A stretch of DNA of 64,000 nucleotides from Pleodorina starrii (Eukaryota; Chlorophyta; Chlorophyceae; Chlamydomonadales; Volvocaceae), in the NCBI GenBank assembly GCA_030267565.1, contig BRXU01000016.1:498501-562500 (forward strand), given 5' to 3'. The notes beneath the pieces were generated by a model. That model searched no databases. It was not told where the DNA came from and saw nothing but the letters and a program-made list of their open reading frames with translations. Below are positions 32,883 through 45,100 of the stretch, piece after piece. The position numbers and the translations under genes are program-made. Position 1 is the first letter of the stretch. Each line of letters begins with the position of its first letter.

Positions 32883-34460
32883 GCTACCCAGTCAGCCAAG
32901 CCAGTCAAGCCAGCCAGTCAAGCCAGCCCGCGGATCTCCCGCCCCTCCTGTTCTCGGATTCAGCCCCTCCCTCCCGATTCGACCACCGAATGGAATGGAG
33001 CGGACCGGAGCGGGCTGCTCGCCGTTGGCTGGCACCCATTGGGGAGCCGACCCAATGCGACCCACCCCCATTCCGATCAGACCCAGTCCGGTCCGACCCG
33101 ACTGTTGGCCAAGGATTGAAAAGGGAGGCTTGCCGCCGACCCCGATTCGGATCCCGGGGGACAGTGTTTGCGCGCCCCTTCAGGGATCAGGGCCGCTGGA
33201 GGGGGCATGGTGGGTAGGTGGGTGAGTGAGTGAGGGCCGGCCGCCGTGTTGATTCGGCCGTATCGTAATCCGTATCGTAATCTGTATCGTGATCCGGTGT
33301 TCACGCCCCTATCGTGATCACGGCCCTACCGTGAACCGTGAACCGACGGCGCTGCGAATGGCCGCTTAGCCGGCTGGGGGGTGGGAGCTGGAGGGCCTGC
33401 TGCTGCAGGGCACAGCGCGAAGGGGGGGGACCAGGATTGGCGCGGGCTGATATGAGACTTGGGCCAAGTGGCTGGACGGCTGTCTAGACGGGCTGGCTGG
33501 GCGGCTAGCGAGAGGTACTGGGTCTCTAGGTGGCTGGGTGGCGGGGCACTGAAGACGGGGCGGCAGCGGTGGAACGGAGGTAGGCGGCGTTTGCTCGTTG
33601 GCTGGCGGGCATTCCCCGTGTTCCGTAGACCCGTCACACCACCTCTGAAGGTTTGGTCGAACGATGATACAATACGGTGTGCCGGAGCACCAGGAGTGCG
33701 GAATCGTGACTACTGTTTCTCGCGGGGGGGGGGTACGGGTATCCACGTAGAGGCCGGAGCCCGTGGGGGGAGGGGAGGGGGTCGGTGATGTGGGAGCCCT
33801 AGACCGGGCGCGAGCGTGGGCGTGGGGGCGGATGGTGACGAATGGAAGCGGAAGGGGGGGGGAGAGGGTCTCCTCTGTGGGCTGTGGCGGGAACGGCGTC
33901 CCCCGGGGGTCCCTAACGATGTGTGAGAGGGCGGGAGTTGGGGGTTGGTCCAGACTTTGGTGGATGGGCCCCCGGTGCCCTGAGATGACATGTGCACCAT
34001 GGTGGGATTGTGTGCTCGCGTGGGGTGTGTGTGTGTGTGTGTGTGTGTCTGTCTGTGTGTGTGTGCTCGTGTGTGCCAAGGCGCCTCGCGCCTGGGGCCC
34101 GTAGCAGCAGCTTTTTATTCTCTGGTCTGGTGTTTGGGACAGAAGGCACAGCGCAGGCGCGCGCCGTGACAACTTATGCAACAACCCAGTTGTGATCTGA
34201 GTGAGCCTCATACGCTCAGGTGTCAGGTCACACGAATACCGTCCGCCGTTCCGTTCGACGCAAGTCGTGTGCAACTGGCGCTGCGCCGTTCGCTGGCCTA
34301 GCACATGGCATTTCCGTGTGTCGGTGTCGGTGTCGGGGTGTGGCTTGGTTTGGTTTGGTTTGGTACACCAGGCTCCAGATGTGCAGCTACGGTATGTATG
34401 TAGGCCGACCGGTCCCTCATTTTTGCAGAAATATGTCATCAGACCCGTCGGTCAGTGATG

Positions 34461-34492
<32 letters not shown>

Positions 34493-35455
34493 ATTGGATA
34501 TATATAATCATCGGGACCGATCTCTCTGACGGGGCGATGGGGATGCGGCATGCGGGGGTGTGCGGTGTGCGATGTGGGTGCTGCGGGTTGCGCCTTGCGG
34601 CGTCAAGACCGACCGACAGTACAGCTGCAGCACATGCCAGGTGACGCGCCAGGTTTCGCGGCATCAGAGGAGATGCACTGAATGAACGCACGGCGCGGAT
34701 TCAATACACACACACTGGATGTACGGCAGGCCTTACCAAAGGCCAGGCCCACAGGGGGGTGGGTGGGCGGGAAAGCAGCCCAGCCGTCCATCCCACCCTA
34801 CCCATCCCCTCCCGTCCAGATGTCAAGCCTCCTTTCTATCCGATGCGGCCCGTGCGCAACTGGCTTTGCCTGCGCCCCCCCCCCCGCCCCATCCCCGTCG
34901 CAACGGCAGTCCCCCGCCCGCATTCCCACGACCCCGCACCACCACCATCACCCCCCTCCACCAACCACCTCAGATCAGACAACAAACCAGCAGCTCCCCC
35001 CCCCGGGGGCCTCGGGACAGGCCCCCGTCCCCCTGCCGCACAGCAACCCCGCCCCCGTGCCTAAACGTGGATAGCCCTCCAACCCTCCTCACAGCCCCAA
35101 GCCCAATGCAGGCCCCTTCCCAAACCACCAGTACCACGACCGCATGCCTCTCTCAACCCGCTCCACCCTCCTTCCCCCTACCAAACCACACACCGCGCTT
35201 GTGCGCCTGCGCCCCGGCACCCCGGCATCCACCCGCACGCGCCGCCCCCACCTCTTCAGTACCCTCCTCCTCCCTTCCCTCCCCTCCCTTCCCTCCCCTC
35301 CCCTCCGCCTCCCTCTCCCTCTTACCTAATACATCTCCCTTCCCCCCCCCCCTCCCTCCCCCTCCCTGTCTGCTCCCCGTCTGCCCCCCTCCCCTCCCCC
35401 TCCCCCTCCCCCTCCCTCCCCCCTCTCCTCTCCCTCCCTCCCTGCCTCTCCCTCC
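32883..35455. other. Convergent intergenic region (3' flanks of GT2-like and PDCD2 genes)
   Basis: No exon recognised. Contains GATTCGGATCC-type sequence and CCGTATCGTAATC repeats (about 33255-33300), (GT)n at about 34025-34070 and 34463-34491, an inverted family II copy (33732-33765), a partial family II copy (35055-35075), and long polypyrimidine tracts (35270-35450) that probably form the PDCD2 3' UTR. Confidence 0.45.
33732..33765 (-). repeat. Dispersed family II copy, inverted
   Basis: GGGTATCCACGTAGAGGCCG then GAGCCCG. Confidence 0.6.
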
Positions 35456-38400
35456 TCACGGCGCCGGCCCCTGCACCCACACCACCTCCTCCACATACGC
35501 GCACTCCGCCCCGGGGGGTGGCGAGCAGGACGCGGCGCACGTGTAGCCCACCAGTGTGGACCAATCGGGGCTGGCCGGGTCCTCCTCATCCAGATGGAGG
35601 AAGTGCAGCAGCTGGGGGAGCACCTGAGGGAGGGGAGGGGAGGGGGAGGGGGAGGGAAGGGGGAGGGAAGGGGGAGGGAGGGGGAAGGGGGGGGGGGTTG
35701 TAAGGTAGCGGGGCGTGTGTGTGCGTGTGTATATGCGTGTGCGGGGGTGACGTGGGGCAGATCCGTCGCCCATGCGGAGATACCTTCCCTCACCCAATTC
35801 AGCCTCTTTGGACTGTCGTACTCTAACCCACACACCCCGATACCCCCCACTCCCCACCTGGAACTCCAACTTGCGTGGGCCGCCGCAGCAGGGGCAGGCC
35901 GGCACGTCGCCGGGTCCCGGCCGGCCGTGGGGTGCCGGCCACAGCGCCTGCGCCCCGTCCTGAAAGCAGTACCGAACCACCTGCTGTGGCGCCCAAGACA
36001 CACGCGCCTGGAAATCCGCAAAGCAGCGCTGCTCCGGAACCAAACTCCCCTCCACCGCCTCCAGCACATCCGGCGGCAACTCCTCCTCGTCCAACTCCCC
36101 CTCCTCCGCCACCCGCGCTCGGTACTGCTGCAGCGCTCGACGGACCTCCGCCTCGACCCCGCCGCCGCCGCCGCCGGAGGCGGCGGCGGCGGCGGCTGCC
36201 GCCGCCGCGCCGCCGCCAGCTCCGCTGGCGGCGTCCCCGCCTCTCCGCTCGCCCTCCGCCGCCGCCGCTTGCGCCGTCGGCTGCTCGTCCTCCTGCTCGT
36301 CCCACTCGTCCTCGTCCCGATAGTCGTCCTCCGGCTCAACGACGAGCTCCAACTCCGGATACAAACCGCCGGGGCCGCGGACGCCCGTCCGCGGCAGCGG
36401 ACCCGCCGCCGCTGAGGATGCCGTACCGCCGCCGCTGCTGCTGGGCGCCGCCGCCCCCGTCAGCTCGGCGGCGGCGGTTGAGGAGGCCGCCTCCGCCGAC
36501 GGCGCCGCCGCCGCCGCTGCCGCTGCCGCGGCGGCGGCGGCGGCGGCGCAGCCGCCGCCTTTCCGCTTCTTGGCAGATGCTAACGATGGGGACCCGGATG
36601 AGGAGGAGGCGGGTGGTGGCTGCTCTGCGTCAACGGAGCGCCAGGGGTCGCGGTCCCGGCTGGCGTCCGCATCGGACGGCTGCGGGGAGCGAGATAGATG
36701 ACGTGGCGGGCTAGTATGGGTTAGCAGGTTGGCAGCAGCAGCAGCAGCAGCGGCAGCAGCGTCAACGGCGTTGTATGAGGTGATGACGTCAGCGACCCAC
36801 CCGTTGACCCGTACCAAACTCCCTTGCCCACCACCTCCCCCATACCCTCTCCCCCCGGGGGCCAGCGGAGTAAGGGGGCGCAGACGCAGACCATACACCA
36901 TTACACCCCCACAGCCACACGCCACAACCCCCACCTCCCCGCACACCCACACACACACTCCCCAATCCTCCGGTGTGTAGGCACCTTGAGTTGTTGCGGG
37001 TACTTGTCTTTGTCCTTTGGGGGCTCGGAGGAGTAGAAGGGGTTCTGGCGGGGCAGCTGGCAGCGGAACAGACGAACCGCCCCGGGCTCACCCAGGCGAG
37101 AGCCCTGGACAGAGGCGGGGTGGGTGAGCAGGCGGGGTGGGCGGGTGGGTGGGTGGGTGGGCGGGCGAGTAAGCGCAGCGCACGATTTGAGGGCCGACCC
37201 GGCAACGGAACGGAACGGGCAACGGAACGGAACCACCACCACCAAAGGTCCGCAAGCCCGCGGGGGCTGCAACCGAAGCAGCGAGGCAGCCATTCCCTCG
37301 CCCGGGCATTCGGTCTGCCACGTCCATTTATGAACCCCCGAGCCGACCCGGACCGACCCCGGGGCGCAATTCTCCTCACCACCCGCCCCACCCGCGGGCC
37401 CCCCCACCCCACACATACACCCCGGGGCGCAACTGTCTTCACCACCCTCCCACTCCACACATACACACATACACACCCACCCCCACCCCCACCTCGGGGC
37501 TAATGAACAGAAACAGGGAGCGGTGGAAGCCCTCAACAGGGTTGGCGTCCACGGGGGCGTAGATCTGCAGCGCCGTACCAACGGTGCCGTACAAACGGTA
37601 GGGGGTGAGGGCGGGACAAGGCGGGGTTGTGATGAGTCAGAGCCAGCGTAGGGCTGGGCTGCCGCACACGCCCAAACATCCCCCCGCCGACCTCCCTCCG
37701 GGCTCCGGCCTATACGTGGATACCCTTCCCCAACGGTCTGCCGGCTGCACTCCTCTCTCTCTCTCTCTCAACCCCGCTCCTACCCGTTGCGTCCCCCCTC
37801 CACCTCCACCCCATCGTCTCCCTCTCTCTTTTCATGGGCCAGCGAGAAAACCACACCTCCGTCCCCTCCCCTCTCTTCACCTCCCTCCCTCCCTCCGTCC
37901 CCTCCCCTCTCTTCACCTCCCACCCCCCACCCCCCCTGGAGCCGCGAGGACAGCGGGGGAGGGGGGGAGGCGGGCCGGCTGGAGAGCCCCTGCCTCCTCT
38001 CCCCCCCTGGAGCCGCCAAGAGCGCCCCCGGAGCGGCAATCGTACCTGCAACAGGAAGTCCAGCGGTCGGCCACTCGCCCGACACGTCAGCATGTCACGT
38101 GTGGGAAGTCGTACAGGATCCAGCCACGCCTGTTGCGGGTCGGAAATGCGGGCGGAGGGTATTTGTTTTGGCAGCAGCAGCAGCAGCAGCAGCAGCAGAG
38201 GGGTGCGGCAGCGGCTGGCAGGAGGTGTTGGGGAGACATGGAGCGTTAGTTGGAAGGTGCAGGTGGGCTGTGGGGCGGGGGCCCTGGCGAGTTTGACTGC
38301 CGGGGGGCCTCGTGCGGGCATGTTAGTGAGCACACGCTCGCGCAGACGGTAACCTACCGGCCTGCCGCCAACTTTGCTGGGGAAGCGGTGCCGCAACAGC

Positions 38401-38655
38401 AGGTGCGGCTTCTCCGGCTCCTCCACGAAGCCTAGGTTCCATGAAATCTGCAGCGCGCGCAGCGAGCATGCGACGGCGGCGCCGATTTGTCAAGGGCGCT
38501 GCTCGCTCGAGCTTCATGCACCGCGACGCTGCCGCTTAACATTTTGGAAGCCGTGGAAGTGTCAACAAGTGCTAAAGTATGTTCCTCACCTCATCCGGCT
38601 CCTCTTCATCCTCGGGGGCTTGTTGCGCTGGCCGCGCTGTCTCAACACTCGGCAT
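35456..38655 (-). CDS. PDCD2 / PDCD2-like family protein
   Basis: Seven minus-strand exons: 38655-38590, 38447-38358, 38129-38046, 37564-37493, 37104-36985, 36679-35858, 35623-35456; all boundaries are phase 0, giving 473 residues. The N-terminal PDCD2 motifs are NLGFVEEPEKPHLLLRHRFP, SKVGGRPAWLDP, IYAPVDANPVEGFHRSLFLF and RLFRCQLPRQNPFYSS. The C-terminal domain has QVVRYCFQDGAQALWP, CPCCGGPRKLEFQVLPQLL and DWSTLVGYTCAASC. The MYND finger of classical PDCD2 is absent, which is closer to PDCD2L. Between the two halves sits a host-typical insert with Ala runs, a KKRK basic stretch and an acidic YRDEDEWDEQEDE segment. Known family members act as chaperones for 40S ribosomal protein uS5 in ribosome assembly. 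It is divergent from the channel gene at 39129. Confidence 0.9.
37696..37726 (+). repeat. Dispersed family II copy
   Basis: GGGCTCCGGCCTATACGTGG then ATACCC, in a PDCD2 intron (antisense to that gene). Confidence 0.65.
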
Positions 38656-39128
38656 TGAGTACTATACGTTGATAGGGCCGCAAAATAAATGTGTTGAAGC
38701 TGTCAGAAGCAGTCAGACTTTGGTCTTGTTTTTTTCCTAGCTTAACGAACGTCACTGACAAGACCGCCAACGACAGAAGTTCTTACAAATGCATATTACT
38801 GCCGTTCTGACATAAAAAAAGGTTGCAAAAGCGGACACTCTCAGTCTGCGCGGAGTGGTTGGTCGCGTTCTTCGAACCGCCAACCGAAAACGTCGCGACG
38901 CGCTTGCAACCTCACACATTTCCTCGGGGCAGAATATAAAAACATATATCATATTTCTCCAACAGTTGTTACAAATGTTGTATTCATCAAGCGAGGTGTG
39001 AGTAGGTACGGGATTTTCTCCCTCGACACCGCTTGCAAGCAAACAGGGTCCCTCGACGGCCTCGCACGTACCAAGGACATCACTTAATTCATTTCAAACG
39101 TAATCTATCATACCTTCAAATCTTCCGG
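38656..39128. promoter_or_regulatory. Shared divergent promoter region of PDCD2 and channel genes
   Basis: 473 bp between two opposing start codons, clearly AT-richer than the surroundings. A TATA-like TATAAAAA lies at 38935-38942, 187 bp before the channel ATG. No comparable element was assigned for the PDCD2 side. Transcription start sites are not known. Confidence 0.5.
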
Positions 39129-42100
39129 ATGAAATCCTGCGCTCCACCAGCAGCAGCCGGCTTCGGCTCTGCTGCATCTGCCCAATCCGCCTGGCCAGCG
39201 CCACGCGCCGGCGTCCGCTTCTGCAATATCTCCAGAGGCGTGCGCTGCGTTATGGGTCTTCCTACCGGCGCCCTCTGTTCGGCCCGTCGCCTGGCGCCAG
39301 CTTCCATGCCGCCCGCCTGGCACATCCAGCTCCGTTTCGCAGCAGCACAACGCCTGCAGCGAACAACCACCTCACCCAGCCCTCTGACCAGCATTACAAA
39401 GCCTCATGCACAAAATCAGCGGCAGCGGCAGCTGCAGCCGCATCCCCGCCTCACAAAGGTCAACGGCGCAGCAGCGGCCGCCGCCACAGCAGCGGCCGGT
39501 GACCCCGACGCCAGAAGCGCGCCCTCCACCGCGCCGGCGGCGGAAGCCGCCACCACCACCACCGCCACCGCCGCCGCCGCCGCCGCGCCGCTCCCCGACA
39601 TCAGGCCCAGCTGGAATTTGGCCACGCACGGCGTCGTGAGTGTACGACAGCAGGGTCAGGCTTCGTCGACGTCGTCGTCGTCGTCGGCGGCGTCTTCCTC
39701 ATCGTCTGGCGGATCCGCGCCCTGGCGCCAATTTCTAGACCGCGTACGACAGGCAAGGGGGAAGAATTAACGGCCCGTGGGGGAAGTGAACGCGGTGGGC
39801 TTAGATGTCCGCTTGCGACAGGCAAGGGCGAGCGGGCTGCGGGGGGTGACGCGGAGTCCGCACGAGTCCCGCGGAGCCGACCACAAGCCATCTAATCCCC
39901 CTCCCATAAAAGGGAGCCCCAATCGCCTCCATTGCCGCCGCCTTGCCAGCTGCCGGCGCCGGTCGCTGCAACCTAGCAACCAGCACCAAGACGACGCCTC
40001 ATCGCACCCTCCCTTTCCGCTTTCCCCTTTCCCCTTTTCCCCTGGTCAGCCTGTCAGCCTACCTGTACCTCTTCGGACTGCCTGCCTACTATCTATGTTG
40101 CTCCTCATTTTACCGTATCAGATCCGTATCAGTACCGTATCAGATCCGTGTCATTCCATTTCAAACCATGTCAGGTGCTGCGCTACCGGCTGATGCTGCT
40201 GTTCCGGTTACCCACGTGGGGCAAGCTGCTGGTGCTCGTACTGGTGGGCCTGCCCATTGTGGTGCTGGGCTCGGCGCTGCTCATGAGGGTGACGGACATG
40301 GCCTGGGGGCAGGCGGCGCAACTCACATTCTACGTGCTGCAAAACGTGCCGGGTGCGTGTGTGTGTGCGTGTATGTGTGTGTATGTGTGTGTGCGTGTAT
40401 GTGTGCGTGTGTGTCTGGGGTGCGGGAAACCGGGAATGGGTGAGCGGGTGGGGATGGGTGGGTGGGGTTTTGTGGGTGGGCGGCTGGGTGGATGTGGTGG
40501 TGGCACACACACCCGAACCCGCCCACCTCCCGACCCGCGCCTCTCCCCTTCCCTCCCCTTCCCCTCCGATCCCAGGCGTCGACATCACTGGCTTCTCCCC
40601 GGCCGGTGCCCGTCTGGTGCTTGTGGCGGTCCATCTGCTGTCGCTCTACACGTTCGCCACCCTAGTGGGCTTGTTGACGGAGGATGTGAGGAGCACCGTG
40701 GAGGAGATCCGCTGGTGGGTTTTAGGGTTTTACGGTTTTTGAATACTTGAAAACATTGTAGGGGTTTTATAGGAATTGGGAATACAGGTAAGGCTGTTGT
40801 GCATGATGGACAGTTGATGTCGGGTACGTATGTGGGGCTGACAGCTGGCCCATCTGCCGTACGACCCCGTCAGTTTTCATTACATCTGTTGGCCACCTTT
40901 CGCTGGCCCTTCATTCCTTCTTTGGTCGGTCTCTTCCCTCCCAACTTAGTTTGCTCGCTTGCTGAGGACGAAAATGGGTGGCTGGTTAACGTCGTCGCTA
41001 GGCGTCGTTGCAAACCTTCCCTTGACGCGACCCGGCGGAGTTGTCTCGCCCATCCCTGGACTAACCCAGTGCACCGCGCCAGACCCCACCCACACCAGCC
41101 GCAACCGCCATCCCCCGCCCCGCCCCGCCCCCGCCCCAATGCTCCCACCGCAGCGGCAACTTCCCGATCCCCTCCCGCGGCCACACCGTTATTTTGGATG
41201 GCAGCGGAGATGCCAACCGCGTGATCGGCACCCTCACAAAGGTGGGATGAGGTTAGGTTAGGTGGGGTCAGATGCGGTTGAGGGGGGGCAAGGCTGGGTG
41301 AGGAGAGGAAGCTGCAAAGGCCCATTTCCGCGCCCCGGGCGCGCGGGATCAGACACGCCGCCGCTGCCGCTGCTGCTGGTGCCGCTGCCGCTGCCGCTGC
41401 TGCTGCTTCCTTACGCGTCCTCTCGGCCTACCTTCCTATCCTCCTGCCCTCCCGATAGAACCCCAAACCCTCCCGAAGGGGTTTCCCACCTTGAGGTGGT
41501 GGTGGAAGAGTCCAATCTCTTCCGAGCCCCCAACCCACCATACACCTCGCGCGCCTAGCAAGTACGGTACCGTAGCACCCCCTGAAGTCCTCAAAACCCC
41601 GAGGGCCCCCGATTTCCATTTCCATTTCCGTTTCTATTCCTATGACCGCCTGGTTCAACCGCACGGGTGCCCCCCCCCCCACACACATACAGGTTCTCGA
41701 GACCCGTGGTGCGCATGGGGGCGACGTGTATGCGGGGGACATCGCCATCCTCACCTCGCACCCAAAGGTGAGGACCTCGGGGTGGGTTGGGGTGGGGTGG
41801 GGTGGGGTGGGGTGGGGTGGGGTGGGGTGGGGTGGGGTGGGGTGGGGTGGGGTGGGGTGGGGTGGGGTGGGGTGGGGTGGGGTGGGGTGGGGTGGGGTGG
41901 GGTGGGGTGGGGTGGGGTGGGGTGGGGTGGGGTGGGGTGGGGTGGGGTGGGGTGGGGTGGGGTGGGGTGGGGTGGGGTGGGGTGGGGTGGGGTGGGGTGG
42001 GGTGGGGTGGGGAGCTGCGGCCGGTTGAGAGGCGGTATGGCGTTGGCCGGGGTTGCTGTGTGTGTGCGGTGTGTCGAGGCGGCGTGATGTCGTACCTTTA

Positions 42101-45100
42101 TCGTACATCGCGCGGGCGCGGGCCTTCCCTCCGCTTGCCCCGTGTGTGCGTTGGCCAGGGGGCCCCGGGTGTGTGTATGTGTGTGTATGTGTCCAGCAGC
42201 CGTTGCATGCCGGCGTGTCGCGCACCGTCACCGCACAACCCTCTTGAGATGTTTGTTTGGAGTGCGCCGGATACGGTGGCCAGTGCCACCACCGCACTGG
42301 GGGCAAAACTCGGCCCAATTGCGTACCGGTATTCGGCAAAGCCTCTTGCTTGTTGTCCCGCAGGACATGTATGGATGTCGTACTGAAGGTTGTCGTACTG
42401 TACACATGCACAGGACGAGCTGGACCGGATGATCGCTGACGTGCTGCCGCGCCAGGCGGCCCGGGTGGTCACCCGGTACGGCAACCCAGCCAAGGTGGGA
42501 CGAGCGTGAGAGTCACTGTATCATACCGGATTTTATCGTGTCGTGCATGGGCCGTGCGGGACATGGCCGAATTACGGGATCGATCCTGGATCTTGGACTT
42601 AAAATTTGGATCCGAGTGGCAACGTGGCACCCCCCCTGTTGCTGACACTATCGGGAGTGTCATCGTGATTCGTCGCCACTCGTCGTCGCCCGTCGCCATT
42701 TGTCGTACGTCGCCATTTGTCGCCATTCGTCGCCAGTTGTCGCCATTTTGTCGCCATCCGTCGCCATTTGTCGCTATCCGACGCCATCCGGCGCGACTCG
42801 TCTCAACCCATCGCCATCGATCGCCGTTCGTCGCCCTTCACTGCCCCGCGTCGCCCATCACCCCAGCCGCCGCCCCTCGTCGCCGCCCGGCTCCCCCATT
42901 CACCTAGTGTACGGCACCCAACCCATTCGCGTTCAGGTAGCGGACCTGGAGCGCGTCGCGGCGGTGCACGCGCGCACGGTGCTGCTGCTGGCGCCCGACC
43001 GACCCATGGGTCATGTCGGTCCCGAGCTACAGCAGCAGCTCTGCCTGACTGCGCTGCGAACGCTACACCAACCCCACACCCACAACAGCAACGACAATAG
43101 CAACGGCGCCGCCACCACCGCTGACGCCTCCACCATTCAGCGTCAGCGGGTTGTGGTGGAGACTAGGAGCAGTGAGGGGGCTCCGGCGGCGGCGGTGACG
43201 ACGGCGGCGGCGTGTGCAGATCCGGACGACCCGTTACATGTGGGGCTTATGCTAACTGGGGAATGGCGGGGCTTAGGGCTTTGGGGACTGGGGGTGAAGT
43301 GCGTCAGCGGTACCCTAGGCTTGAACCAACTCCAAGGGATCAAGGCGGTCCCCAGACCAGGACGGGGGCGGGGATGGGAGCACGGCGTGGGAGTGAATAC
43401 GTTTATTTATCAATCTCGGGGGCCACAGAGCAAAACAAAAGGTAGTTCCTTGGTAGTGTGGAGTGTGTGTGTGTGTTTTGCGGCGTCGTACCTCGTCACG
43501 TCGACATCATCATCGTCGTCACGTGCGCTGCTGCTGCTGCTGCTGCTGCACGCAGGTGACGTACGTGTCCAGCACCAGCAGCGCCTTCCGTGTTGCAGTA
43601 CAATGTGCCGTACAGCCGGGCCTGGCGGCGGTGTTCGACGCCGTGTTCTGTCAGGAGGACGATGCGGCCCTGCGGCTGGTGGGCCTCCCGGAGGGGTTGG
43701 AAGGTGCGTGCGCGTCTGAGCCGTCTGTGTAGGGTATGTCGTATGCGTGTGTACGGCACGTTCTGTGTTTAGTGTTTTCACATCTCGCCGGGCCTGATGC
43801 TGGCCAGGGGCTGCTTACCCGACTCCCTCAAGAAGACCGCCTAAGCGCTCAGTTGGCGTGTACACACAGGTCGTACATTTGCGGAGGTGCGCCGCCGCTT
43901 CCGGCGGGCGGTGGTGTGCGGCCTGCTGCCGGCGGCGGCCGGCGGCGGCGGCGGCAGCGGCCGCATCCAGTTTTCGCCGCCGGATGATCAGCGGCTCAGC
44001 GGCGGCGACCGACTGGTGTTGTTGGCGGCGGGGCCTGAGGACTGTTTGGCGGCGTCGGGGGAGCAGCAGGTGGGGGAGGGGAGGGGAGGGGGAGGGGCGT
44101 GGAGGGGAGGGGAACCCGAACAAGTCGACGTCCGTGGCCCACACTCCCTTCGGTTGCCTCCCCCCTCGTTCGCAGTTCGACTTTCATTGTTGTTTTCGGC
44201 CCTCCCTCTCTTGCCAGCCTGTCATATTGGCCACATTCGGGCTGTTCGGCCTTACCCCTCACCTTCCCTTAGAGCCCTAAGGCCCCCTTAGCCCCCTCTC
44301 ACCCCTTTCCTTCCTTCCTTCTTTCCTTCCTTCCACCCCTTCCTTCCCTCCTTCCTTCCTTCCTTCTCTCCTTCCTTCCACCCCTTCCTGCCACCCTCTT
44401 CCTTCCCACTCTCTGCCGATCTCTCCGTGCCCTCTCCCGCCCTCTCCCGCCCTCTCCCGCCCTCTCCCTCTCCCTCCACACGCTCCACTCCCCCCCAGCC
44501 GCCCGACCTGCCGCCGCTGTCTCCGCCCAACGGCGCCCGCCGCTCGCTGCCCTCCCGCCTGGTTCTCCTGGCTCTGGACAGCCGCCTGGGTGGGGAGCTG
44601 GCGGAGGCGCTGCGGGAGTTCGCGGTGGAGGGCAGCACCGTCACAGTGGTGTCGCCGTGAGTGTTTGTTGGTTGGCGGTTGGCGGTTGATGGCTGGCGGT
44701 TGGCGGTTGGTGATTGATGGTTGGTGGTTAGTGGTGGGTGGGCGGAAGCGATGGTTGCACTGGGCTGCGGGAGTGGGTGGGACTCGGGAGGATGAGGAAG
44801 GGGGGGCCGGGGCGGGGGCCTGCCACGAACCAGCTCACGAGTCCGATTCCTAACGCCGCTTGCTTCCTCTCCACCACCACAGGGAGGAGTGCAGGGGCCT
44901 GGCCGCCACCGCCACCGCCGGATCCCGTCTGGATCTGGATCTGGTCAGTGTGGTGGGAGATCCGCTGTCGCCGGAGGTGCTGGCGGCAGCGGGCGTGTCG
45001 GCAGCGGACGCGGTCATTTTGACGGGTGGGTTTGGGCGTTCATGAGAACATAGGTGGGGCTGACCCGTGGGGCTGACCCGTGGGGCTGACCCGTGGGGCT

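Noticed and set aside
39744..40174. GC donor at 39750 for the first channel intron
   Set aside because: A GT donor at 39744 gives the same phase and a good junction (FLDR/VLRYR), so the GC site is not needed, though it cannot be excluded.
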